In this document: piece by piece, positions 45,491 to 53,564 of the stretch
How the letters are laid out: each line of letters starts with the position of its first letter
Position numbering within the stretch: the first letter of the stretch is position 1
NCBI GenBank assembly: GCA_904424815.1
Contig: CAJGBI010000001.1
Span: 1,569,671 to 1,633,670 of the forward strand
Direction: 5' to 3'
Origin: Puniceicoccaceae bacterium Marseille-Q1082
GTDB taxonomy: Bacteria > Verrucomicrobiota > Verrucomicrobiia > Opitutales > Intestinicryptomonadaceae
DNA length: 64,000 bases
The notes under the pieces: generated by a model
What the model was told of the DNA's origin: nothing
The model's database searches: none
The model's input: the letters and a program-made list of their open reading frames with translations, nothing else
Made by a program: the position numbers and the translations under genes

Positions 45491-47881
45491 TCAAAAAGCG
45501 CGCAAGCCGCGATTTTTTGAAGCTCCCGACGGAGCGGACAACAGGCGCGCGCATTCGCGCTTCAATCCGAGCCACCTGTCCCAGTCGAGATCCGGAGCCG
45601 CCGAGACGCGGCGCATCAGGCTCTCCCACTCGAGGCGCGCCCTCTCGATGTCGCCCCGTCCGAGGGAGGGGGTTTCGAGCGACTGCGCCGAAACGCCCGC
45701 GCGGAGCTCGCGCATTATTTCCGACGCCCCCGCGCCGAACTCCGGCGGAACCCCCGCGCGCAGATATCCCGGGACCGTCGCGCCGAGGCACGCAATCCTG
45801 CACGCGTCCGCCATGCGCGACGACGCCCCAGATTTAATCTCCGACATCGAAAACCTGCGCCCCGCCCGCAAGTTCGCCAAATCGAACGCTATGTCGGCGA
45901 CATCGTAGGAGGAATCCTCCAATGCCGCGGCGACCGCGAGCCCCTCGCCCTTTGAAAAGAACGAAAAGATTTTTCCCCTGCGGGTGACGGCAAGCCGCCC
46001 GTCTATCAGCCCGAGCCTGCGCCACACCGCCGCCGGAAGCGCGCGGGAAGCGGAGCCGCCCTCAAAGCCCGCGAGCCTCTTGAAATCCCATTCGCCGGAG
46101 ACGTCCGCGCTGCGCGAGGGCGGATTGAAGAGCCCGCGCCCGAAGGAGTCCGGAAACGCGCCGACCATCGCGCCCGAGATGTCGAGGCGCGCGCGGACGC
46201 GGCTTTCGTCAGAGGAGACTTCCAGGCACACTGCGCCCGGGAGGGAGATTTTGGCGTACTTCGGGAAATTGCGCCGAATATTTTTAAGCGTCAAAAGTTT
46301 CCGCGAGAGCGGATTACCCGGCACTTCCGCGCCCGCCGCGCGGACGATTTTTGAGAGAGCGCGCGTGGGCGCCCAACCCCCGCGCGCGGCTTTTGCGAGC
46401 TCGATTGCGACGCCGTACCTGCCGCCCGCGAGAGCGCACGCCGCCCCCCTTTTCAAAGCCTTTACCGCCTCCGCGCACATGTCGAACCTCACCCACCGCC
46501 CGCCCGAGCGGAAGAGGGTTTCGGAAACGCGAAAGGCGCGTTGCGGCTTGCGGCGCTCCCAGAGACCGCGGGAGTTGAGAATTTCCACCCTTCCCCCGCG
46601 CATTGCGCCGGACGAAACGCCGCCGGAATCGCGCAAGTCCGCGACAGCCTCGAAACCGAGGTTCGGGGGCGTCTTTGAAAACAGCCTCCTGCAAAAAGCG
46701 GCGGCGGCGGCCGCGCGCTCGCGGGGCGAGTCTCCCGCGGAATCCATTATCCTCAGAATCGCGGGCCAATCCTCAAAGGCGGGGCGCTCGAGAAAAATCG
46801 GGCGCGCCTGCGAGAGCGACGGCTTGCCCGGCAGGGAAATCGCGTATCCGACGGCGTCCTTGCCCCTGCGCCCCGCGCGCCCGTACATTTGCAGAAGCTC
46901 GTCGGGGCGCAAAAGCTTCGGGCCGTCGGGCGTCTCGTACTCCCTGTCGGCGATTATGACGCTGCGCATCGAAAAATTCACGCCGGCGCCGAGGCCGGTA
47001 GTCGCCACGACCGCCTTCAACGCGCCCTCCCGCGCGTATTTTTCGACGATTCCCGCGCGGCGGAACGCCGTCAATCCGCTGTGGTGGAAGGCTATCTTGC
47101 GCCTGAGCAGCCGCGCGAGCGCGCCCCCCGCCGCGGATTCGATTTCCCTCGGGAGTTTGAGGAAGTCGCGGCACGGGAGCTCGGAGGCGAGGGAATGGGC
47201 TATCGCCTCGGCGTCGCGCCGCTTTGGGGCGAATATTAACAGCGGGCACATGTCCGCCTCGACAGCGCGCTGGACTATCGCCGGCCAGAAGCCGCGCACG
47301 CCGCGCGCGGAAATCTCGGGGAGGGCGGCCGCGCACACCTCGTCTATCGGAACCGCCCTTTCGAGGCAGCATACGAGGCGCGCGTCTCGGCCTATGCGGC
47401 GCAGCCATTCGGCGACCTCCGAAGAGTTCTCGACGCTCCCGCTCATCATCAGCAACCGGCAGTCCGCCGGAAGCGCGGCAATGGCGGTCTCGTAGGCCGC
47501 CCCGCGCGAGAAATCGCCCAACAGCTGGTACTCGTCTATTACGAAAAGCCCGCGGGCGGCTCCGGAAAGTATGCGCTCGCGCTGCGTTTCGAGGGTGGCG
47601 ACCAGCAGCGGGGCGTCAGGATTCTCGAGCCTGTCGCCCGTGGAAATCCCTACCCGCCAGCCCTCCGAAAGCCACTGCGCGTACTTGTCGTTGGCGAGCG
47701 CGCGGGTCGGAACGGTGTAGGTCGCAAGCCCCCCGCATTGCGAAAAAAAGAGCTCGAAGACAAAGGTCTTTCCCGTGCCCGTCGGGGCGTGCAGCACGAC
47801 GTCGCGGCCCGCTTTCAGGTGGGCGACGGCCTCCGCCTGCCAGGAATCGGGCACCCGGAAAGTCTGTCCGAACTCCTCCAT
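45491..47881 (-). CDS. SKI2-like superfamily 2 DEAD/DEAH helicase
   Basis: The 796-residue protein has all core SF2 helicase motifs: Walker A HAPTGTGKTF near residue 35, TVPTRALAND, motif II as VIDEYQLLGD, motif III MSGSVE, FHHSGLTAF, ATTGLGAGVNFSMRSVIIAD and motif VI LLQMYGRAGRRG. This pattern is closest to Ski2/Suv3-like RNA helicases. Motif II DEYQ differs from the usual DExH/D. The C-terminal 400 residues are Arg/Ala-rich without a recognised domain. It is probably in an operon with the flavin reductase upstream (24-bp gap) and the RodZ-like gene downstream. Its physiological role is not known. Confidence 0.88.
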   Translation of the reverse strand: MEEFGQTFRVPDSWQAEAVAHLKAGRDVVLHAPTGTGKTFVFELFFSQCGGLATYTVPTRALANDKYAQWLSEGWRVGISTGDRLENPDAPLLVATLETQRERILSGAARGLFVIDEYQLLGDFSRGAAYETAIAALPADCRLLMMSGSVENSSEVAEWLRRIGRDARLVCCLERAVPIDEVCAAALPEISARGVRGFWPAIVQRAVEADMCPLLIFAPKRRDAEAIAHSLASELPCRDFLKLPREIESAAGGALARLLRRKIAFHHSGLTAFRRAGIVEKYAREGALKAVVATTGLGAGVNFSMRSVIIADREYETPDGPKLLRPDELLQMYGRAGRRGKDAVGYAISLPGKPSLSQARPIFLERPAFEDWPAILRIMDSAGDSPRERAAAAAAFCRRLFSKTPPNLGFEAVADLRDSGGVSSGAMRGGRVEILNSRGLWERRKPQRAFRVSETLFRSGGRWVRFDMCAEAVKALKRGAACALAGGRYGVAIELAKAARGGWAPTRALSKIVRAAGAEVPGNPLSRKLLTLKNIRRNFPKYAKISLPGAVCLEVSSDESRVRARLDISGAMVGAFPDSFGRGLFNPPSRSADVSGEWDFKRLAGFEGGSASRALPAAVWRRLGLIDGRLAVTRRGKIFSFFSKGEGLAVAAALEDSSYDVADIAFDLANLRAGRRFSMSEIKSGASSRMADACRIACLGATVPGYLRAGVPPEFGAGASEIMRELRAGVSAQSLETPSLGRGDIERARLEWESLMRRVSAAPDLDWDRWLGLKRECARLLSAPSGASKNRGLRAF

Positions 47882-47905
47882 TGCCCCCTCGCGCGCCCCG
47901 AAAGG

Positions 47906-48412
47906 CTACTTTGCGGCGAGCGCCCTCTCGACGACGCCGACGTACATCTTGTGGAAATCCGAGGCGGCGTACCACTTTTCGACGAGCGTCTTGTCGGCGA
48001 AGGAACCCGCCTCCATCATCTGCGAATACGCCTTGCGGCACTCAAAAACAAGCCGCGCCTCCGCGAAATAGACGCCATTTTCCGTAAACTCGGGGGTCAG
48101 CCCCGCGGCGGCGGCCTTGTCGCAATCCCTGCCCGACCTGCTCCCGCAAATATTGAGGGCGTCCCTGCGCGATTCCGGCAGAATGTTTACCGTGAAAAAA
48201 TCGCGGCTTTCCATAAACTCGTAGGTATATCGCGACGGCCTGACGAAAACGAAGAATGCCGGCATGTTCCACATGAACCCGAAAGCCCCCCAGCTTGCGG
48301 TCATCATGTTGAACCCGCCGCGGTCTCCCGCGCAGACGAGCATCCAGTCGCTTCCTATGAGCTTTGCGGAATTTTCGGCGACGGACTTGGGGTCGATTTT
48401 CTCGAATTTCAT
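47906..48412 (-). CDS. Flavin reductase-like (FMN-binding) family protein
   Basis: The 168 residues starting at ATG 48412 (MKFEKIDPKSVAENSAKLIG) form a flavin-reductase-like split barrel: DWMLVCAGDRGGFNMMTASW, GAFGFMWNMPAFFVFVRPSR, YTYEFMESRDFFTVNILPES. A typical C-terminus with VYFAEARLVFECRKAY follows. Such proteins bind FMN and reduce flavins or act as small oxidoreductases. The NMMTASWGAFGFMW segment fits the FMN-binding region. It lies 24 bp upstream of the helicase gene on the same strand. The partner oxygenase, if any, is not evident. Confidence 0.85.
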   Translation of the reverse strand: MKFEKIDPKSVAENSAKLIGSDWMLVCAGDRGGFNMMTASWGAFGFMWNMPAFFVFVRPSRYTYEFMESRDFFTVNILPESRRDALNICGSRSGRDCDKAAAAGLTPEFTENGVYFAEARLVFECRKAYSQMMEAGSFADKTLVEKWYAASDFHKMYVGVVERALAAK

Positions 48413-48554
48413 GCGGAAAATTTTCAACCCCCCAAATGCGTTGTCAACGAAAAGCGCGCGGCGCGAAAGCCGGAAACCCGCCGCGGGCAAAAAAAACCCC
48501 GCCGCCCGAAGGCCGCGGAGCCGTTGAAATCCGAACTATGCGGACTCCGAACCC

Positions 48555-48953
48555 CTAATTGGCGTTCGCCCTAAGCACATTCTTGCGGACGGACGACATG
48601 AGGTAGTTCAGATAGCGCAGAGGAACGTACGCCTTGTTGCCGTCCACGAGCGACCCCTTGGTGTCGACGACGAGGGTGTCGCCCTTAACTTTTATGGATA
48701 TGCGCGCCTCCTGCCTGAGTTCGGAGAGGCGGGCCTTTATCGGGTCTTTGGTGTCGGTGACAATCCACCCGCGCTCGGCGAGCGCAAGCAAAGTGGCGTT
48801 GCGCAATGCGGACTCGGAACACCCGAAACCCGAATACGTCTGGACGGTCTCGCCGCGGGTTGCCATGGCGTAGCTTTCGTCGCTGATTATGGTGGAGCAT
48901 GCGGCGGCGAACAGCGCGAACGCCGCAATCAATATGGCTGATAGCTTTTTCAT
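48555..48953 (-). CDS. Small hypothetical lipoprotein
   Basis: The 132-residue product has a good lipoprotein signal (MKKLSAILIAAFALFAAACS, lipobox AAAC). The mature part is a compact alpha/beta stretch: SESALRNATLLALAERGWIV, TDTKDPIKARLSELRQEARI, SIKVKGDTLVVDTKGSLVDG. It ends in LRYLNYLMSSVRKNVL. It is probably an envelope protein. No family is recognised with confidence. It has its own upstream gap of about 90 bp to the four-paralogue operon, whose transcript may read into it. Confidence 0.75.
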   Translation of the reverse strand: MKKLSAILIAAFALFAAACSTIISDESYAMATRGETVQTYSGFGCSESALRNATLLALAERGWIVTDTKDPIKARLSELRQEARISIKVKGDTLVVDTKGSLVDGNKAYVPLRYLNYLMSSVRKNVLRANAN

Positions 48954-49044
48954 AAGACCTTTCTTTTGCCTAATTCCGCCCGCCGCATTCGGAATGCCGA
49001 AAACCGCGCGCCGGAATTAAATTGTTATCGGAAAAAACTTCCCA

Positions 49045-50544
49045 TTATTTGACCTCTATTTCCGTCGCGGGCGAGACTTTTTTGAGGGTCGCGATAAAGC
49101 CCTGCCCCACGACCGACGTGTTCTTCGGCGAGACAAACCCGTCTTTCACGAGGAAAAACTGCCGGTGCATGGACGGCTTGAAAGAGTTCATTTCGTTGTT
49201 GGTAAACTCTTTGAACAACCCGTCGGTAAAGTATATCGCGCTTATGTCGTACCCCGCGGGGATCGGAACCTTAGCCTTGTCGGAATTGAACACGAAAAAG
49301 AATTTTTCCGTCTGCGGCTGGAGCGCGCCGAGCCCGTTTTTGTCGATGAACGCCGTGGGCGAGGAATATGTCTTGCCGTCCCACTTGCGCTGCGAAAGCG
49401 GAGTGTTGTTGATGTTCTCCCAAACGGGAATCGCCTTGACGAGCTTCAGGCGCGGGGGAACGTCGCGGATAGTCTTGTAGTCAGGCATGTTGCCCGTCGC
49501 CCCCGGGCGGCCGTACCAGTGCGTCCACGCTCCGTTGACGGCGGCGACGGCGGCGATTTTGCGCGAGTTGAGCTCGTCGTAGACGTTGGGAGTGGAAGAA
49601 GAAACCTGATTCTTCTTATACAGGCCGCTCTCATAATTGCGCGGATCCTCCACGAAATCCGTACCGCCGCCCTCCGAGCACACCAAGTCGGGAAGGTATT
49701 TTTTCGTCTCTTCAAGGCCCTTTGTTTTGAGGATGTCGTTTTCAATGTCCGCTATCCAGCCCTTGTAGACGCTGTAAGGCTCAACGATGAATTTGGAGTC
49801 GGGATTTTTCTCCTTGCGGCAGCGCTCGAAGAGCCTGCGGTAAAATTCGTAGTGGCCGAGCTTGTGGGTCGGGTAGTCGTGCACGACGTCGGGATGCTTC
49901 GACGCCGAGTCGCTGCCCGTCCAATATTTGATTGTCACCTGCCTGCCGTTGTTCATCGGCGCCCCCTCGCGCTCGCTCCAGAAGTCGCCCTCCGCCTGCG
50001 GCACATCCCACGCGATTCCCGCGAACTTGAACCCCGGCGCCCTTTGCGCCATGGAGTCTATGCGCTCCATAATCCTGTCTATGGTGCGGTCGATTATGCG
50101 CTTCTGCTGGAAGTCGAGAATGCCCGAAAGGCGGTAGGGAGGGCCGAACCAGCCGGTCGCGATATTCTGCGGAAACGGCTTTGAGGCGTCCTTGAGCGCA
50201 AGCGACGTTTCAAACTCGCGGATTTCTTCCGGAGAGTATTTTTCGCGGATGTCAACCGTCCTTTTCGCAGTGCCGGATTCGGGGGTTTCAAGATAATATT
50301 TCAGCCCGTCGATATTCTTGCAGTTTTCCATGCCCCACTGGTATACGACGTGCGTATACCCCATTTGGCGGGCGTAGTCTATGTTGTCCTGCGGAGAGCC
50401 GCGCCAACATATCCCGTAAAAGTTGCGGTAGTCGTCGGGAGTGTAGGAGAGCTTCTCTTCGGCCTCTCCGCCGGCGCCGAACGCCGCGGCGAACGGAGCG
50501 GCTGCGATAAAAATCACGGCGAATTTTTTTGCGTCAATCATCAT
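49045..50544 (-). CDS. Secreted paralogue 4 of the DDYRNF-WDVPQ family (unknown, possibly glycosidase-like)
   Basis: This 499-residue protein is the last of four tandem paralogues. A signal peptide (FAVIFIAAAPFAAAFGAG) is followed by the family opening TPDDYRNFYGICWRGSPQDN and YARQMGYTHVVYQWGM. Conserved blocks then come in order: FKFAGIAWDVPQAEGDFW, SKHPDVVHDYPTHKLGHYEF, KFIVEPYSVYKGW, PDLVCSEGGGTDFVED, GRPGATGNMPDYKTIRDVPP, VWENINNTPLSQRKWDG and a C-terminal beta region. The conserved acids in WDVPQ, EPY and SEG could be catalytic in a TIM-barrel glycosidase; this is inference. Its ATG overlaps the stop of paralogue 3 (ATGATGA). Confidence 0.8.
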   Translation of the reverse strand: MMIDAKKFAVIFIAAAPFAAAFGAGGEAEEKLSYTPDDYRNFYGICWRGSPQDNIDYARQMGYTHVVYQWGMENCKNIDGLKYYLETPESGTAKRTVDIREKYSPEEIREFETSLALKDASKPFPQNIATGWFGPPYRLSGILDFQQKRIIDRTIDRIMERIDSMAQRAPGFKFAGIAWDVPQAEGDFWSEREGAPMNNGRQVTIKYWTGSDSASKHPDVVHDYPTHKLGHYEFYRRLFERCRKEKNPDSKFIVEPYSVYKGWIADIENDILKTKGLEETKKYLPDLVCSEGGGTDFVEDPRNYESGLYKKNQVSSSTPNVYDELNSRKIAAVAAVNGAWTHWYGRPGATGNMPDYKTIRDVPPRLKLVKAIPVWENINNTPLSQRKWDGKTYSSPTAFIDKNGLGALQPQTEKFFFVFNSDKAKVPIPAGYDISAIYFTDGLFKEFTNNEMNSFKPSMHRQFFLVKDGFVSPKNTSVVGQGFIATLKKVSPATEIEVK

Positions 50545-52013
50545 TTTTCGGAATCGGTTTTGTCTTTTGAGGGAACCAGGTCGGCGATGAACCCGAGCCC
50601 AGATATGGTTCTGTCTTTCGGAGAGAGCTCCGAATTTTCATATTTTATGAAAGAGTCGAGCATGGGGCTTTTGATCGGATAGTTCGCGCTGCCTTTGAAT
50701 TCGCGGAACAGCCCGTCGGTAAAGTATATCCTCGCAACGCGATAGCCCTGCGGAACCCTGACTATGCCGTCGGGGGTGTTGAACACAAAGAACAGCTTTT
50801 GCGTGCCGGGCTGGACGGCGTACACCGCATCCTCCGACATTCCCGCCGTCGGAGACGCATAGACCTGCCCGTCCCACTTGCGCTCCGAAAGCGGCGTGTT
50901 GTTGATGTTCTCCCAAACGGGGAGCGCCTTTGCGAGCTTTATTCGCGCGGGGACGTCGCGAATCGTCTTGTAGTCCGGCATATTGCCCGTCGCTCCCGGG
51001 CGCCCGAACCAGTGCGTCCACGCGCCGTTTGCCGCGGCGACTCCGGATATTTTGCGCACGGACGCCTCGTCGAAAAAGTTGGGGGTGCTCGACGAGACCT
51101 GGTCCTTTTTGTAGAGGCCGCTCTTGAAATTGCGCTCGTCCTCCACGAACTGGGTGGAAGATCCCTCTTCGCATACGAAGTCCGCCATGTACTTTTTTGC
51201 CTCCTCGGGGCCCTTCTCGGCGGCGAGCTTTTCGATGTCCTTCACCCATCCGTCGTAGACCCTGTACGGCTCGACGATAAACTTGGAATCCGGATTGATT
51301 TCGGCGCGGCACCTCTCAAAAAGCTTCCGGTAGAACTCGTAGTGGCCGAGCTCGTGCGTAGGGTAGTCGTGCGTGACATCAGGGTGCTTGGACGCCGAGC
51401 CGCTGCCCGTCCAGTGCGAAATCGAAACCTGCCTGCCGTTGCTCATGGGATTGCCCTTCTTGCCGGTCCAGAAGTCGCCCTCGGCCTGCGGCACGTCCCA
51501 CGCCGCCCCCGCGAACTTGAACCCCGGGCGCGCCTTCTCGATTTTGCGGATGCGCTCTATGATTTTGTCAACGGTGCGGTCTATGACTTTTTTCTGCTGG
51601 AAATCCGGAATTATCGTTATGCCGTTCGGCGGCATGAACCAGCCGGTTGCGAGGTTTTCGGGGAACGGCTTGGAGGCGTCTTTGAGCGCGGCGAACGTCT
51701 CAAATTTCCTGATTTCTTCGGGGGAATATTTTTTTGAAACGTCGACGGCGCGCGTGTAGGTGGCGTACTCGGGCGATTCAAGGTAGAATTTCATGCCCGC
51801 GGCATTCTTGCACTTCTCCATTCCGTTTATATAGAATACGCTCGTATACCCCATCTGGCGGGCGTAGTCTATATTGTCCTGCGGCGAGCCGCGCCAGCAT
51901 ATGCCGAAAAAGTTGCGGTAGTCGTCCCTGTCGTATTTCGGCGAGTCCGCGGACGCCCACGGCGCGCAAAACGCGGCGAACGCGAAAACCGCCCCGCAAT
52001 TGCAAAACCTCAT
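50541..52013 (-). CDS. Secreted paralogue 3 of the DDYRNF-WDVPQ family (unknown)
   Basis: The 490-residue protein has a short signal peptide (AVFAFAAFCAPWASA) and is closest to paralogue 4. It opens DRDDYRNFFGICWRGSPQDN, then has FKFAGAAWDVPQAEGDFW, HWTGSGSASKHPDVTHDYPT, KFIVEPYRVYDGW, ADFVCEEGSSTQFVEDERNF, SSSTPNFFDE, WFGRPGATGNMPDYKTIRDV, VWENINNTPLSERKWDG and a C-terminal beta domain. It starts four bases after the stop of paralogue 2 and overlaps paralogue 4. Substrate and activity are unknown. The long-range identity with paralogue 4 indicates a relatively late duplication. Confidence 0.8.
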   Translation of the reverse strand: MRFCNCGAVFAFAAFCAPWASADSPKYDRDDYRNFFGICWRGSPQDNIDYARQMGYTSVFYINGMEKCKNAAGMKFYLESPEYATYTRAVDVSKKYSPEEIRKFETFAALKDASKPFPENLATGWFMPPNGITIIPDFQQKKVIDRTVDKIIERIRKIEKARPGFKFAGAAWDVPQAEGDFWTGKKGNPMSNGRQVSISHWTGSGSASKHPDVTHDYPTHELGHYEFYRKLFERCRAEINPDSKFIVEPYRVYDGWVKDIEKLAAEKGPEEAKKYMADFVCEEGSSTQFVEDERNFKSGLYKKDQVSSSTPNFFDEASVRKISGVAAANGAWTHWFGRPGATGNMPDYKTIRDVPARIKLAKALPVWENINNTPLSERKWDGQVYASPTAGMSEDAVYAVQPGTQKLFFVFNTPDGIVRVPQGYRVARIYFTDGLFREFKGSANYPIKSPMLDSFIKYENSELSPKDRTISGLGFIADLVPSKDKTDSEK

Positions 52014-52017
52014 AATT

Positions 52018-53526
52018 TCATCCTTCCGTCTTTTTAAATTTCACGACATACGGCTGGTTTATAACCCCGGGATCGTCGGGAATTATTTTGCCGTTTTCAA
52101 TTTTAACCAGCGGCGGCCGCGTGCTGCCCCACTTCGGGACTTCGTTCGGGGGCATGCCGTCGATTTTGTTGAAAACGCCGTCGAGGGCGGAAATTTCTTC
52201 GACCTCATACCCCTTCGGAACCGGCACGGAGCCGCCGAGCTTCACAAACGAAAAATAAACCTCGCCGCTCTCGGGGTGCGTGGCCCATATCGCGGAATCC
52301 GTCATGCCGGCAGAAGGCGAGGAATAAACGGAGCCGTCCCACTTGCGCTCCGAAAGCGGCGTGCCTATGAGATTTTCCCATACGGGCAGGAGCTTTGCGA
52401 TTTTAAGGCGCGCGGGAACGTCGCGGATATAATGGTATCTCGGGCAGTTGCCCGTGCCCCCTATGCGGCCGAACCATGTGCTCCACGAGCCGTTGACGGC
52501 CGCCGCCGCCGCGATTTTGCGAGCCTGCGGCTCGTCCCAAACGTTGGGCGTGGAAGTGCCGGTGCGCGACTTGTCCAGCAGGCCGCTTTTAAACGCGCGC
52601 TCGTCGTCCACAAAACCCGTCGTGCCGTTTTCCTCGAGGACGAAATCGGGCATGTACTTTTTGGCGTCCGCGCCCTTAGACTTCATAAAGTCCGAATCCA
52701 TGTGGCGCATCCAGTCGTTGTAGACGTTGTAGGGCTCCACTATGAACTTCACGTCGGGGTTGAGTTCTTTTGCGGCGCGCTCGCGCAAAAGGCGCAGGAA
52801 CTCGAAATAGCCCTCGGAATACGTCGCGTAATCGTGCACGACGTCGGGGTGCTTGGACCCCGAATCCTTGCCCGTCCAGTGCGCGAGGGTTATCTGCCTG
52901 CCCTTTTGCGTGGCCTGTTCGGCGTCCCAAAAATCCCCGAAGGGCTGCGGGACATCCCAGCTGAAACCCGCAAACTTGAATTTCGGGTTTATCTTTTGGA
53001 GCTTTTTGACGTTTTCGATGATTTTGTCTATCGTGCGGTCTATCACCTTCCGCTGCTGGAAGTCGAGCTGCACGCTGAATACGGTCGGCGTGGAGAACCA
53101 TCCGGTCGCGAGATTTTCGGGGAACGGCTTGGAGGCGTCTTTGAGCGCGCATGTGGTCTCCCACTCCCTTATCTGCTCGGGAGAATACTTTTTGGAGGGA
53201 TCTACATAGCGGCGGTACGTGCCGTACTCCGGAGTTTCGATATAGAAAAACATGCCGTCGGCGTCGGGGGTTCTCGCCATGGCGGGCCCCATCGACATGA
53301 CGTGCGAAAACCCCATGCGCTTCGCAAAGGATATGACTTCTTTCGCGTCAGCCTGCCAGCCCGCGCCGAAGTAGTTGCGGTAGTCGTCCTTCGGATACTT
53401 CGACGGCGAAGCAGGCGCCGCCTCCGCGCCTCCGGAAGCTCCGGCGGATGCGGAATCCTGGGCGCGGGAAATCGGGGTGAAAGACGCGGCAATCGCCGCT
53501 ACGCATGCTATTTTAAATATTTTCAT
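52018..53526 (-). CDS. Secreted paralogue 2 of the DDYRNF-WDVPQ family (unknown)
   Basis: The 502-residue protein starts at ATG 53526 with a signal peptide (MKIFKIACVAAIAASFTPIS). After a Ser/Ala-rich linker it has YPKDDYRNYFGAGWQADAKE. This lacks the GICW/GLCW motif of the others and ends the strand GAGW. It continues FKFAGFSWDVPQPFGDFW, HWTGKDSGSKHPDVVHDYAT, KFIVEPYNVYNDWMRHMDS, PDFVLEENGTTGFVDDERAF, STPNVWDEPQ, RIGGTGNCPRYHYIRDVPAR and VWENLIGTPLSERKWDG. The third acidic block reads LEEN in place of CSEG. It is most similar to paralogue 1. The gap to paralogue 1 is 38 bases from this start. Confidence 0.8.
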   Translation of the reverse strand: MKIFKIACVAAIAASFTPISRAQDSASAGASGGAEAAPASPSKYPKDDYRNYFGAGWQADAKEVISFAKRMGFSHVMSMGPAMARTPDADGMFFYIETPEYGTYRRYVDPSKKYSPEQIREWETTCALKDASKPFPENLATGWFSTPTVFSVQLDFQQRKVIDRTIDKIIENVKKLQKINPKFKFAGFSWDVPQPFGDFWDAEQATQKGRQITLAHWTGKDSGSKHPDVVHDYATYSEGYFEFLRLLRERAAKELNPDVKFIVEPYNVYNDWMRHMDSDFMKSKGADAKKYMPDFVLEENGTTGFVDDERAFKSGLLDKSRTGTSTPNVWDEPQARKIAAAAAVNGSWSTWFGRIGGTGNCPRYHYIRDVPARLKIAKLLPVWENLIGTPLSERKWDGSVYSSPSAGMTDSAIWATHPESGEVYFSFVKLGGSVPVPKGYEVEEISALDGVFNKIDGMPPNEVPKWGSTRPPLVKIENGKIIPDDPGVINQPYVVKFKKTEG

Positions 53527-53564
53527 AATCGCAATGTTCGATTTTTCGGCGCGCATGGCGGCCG

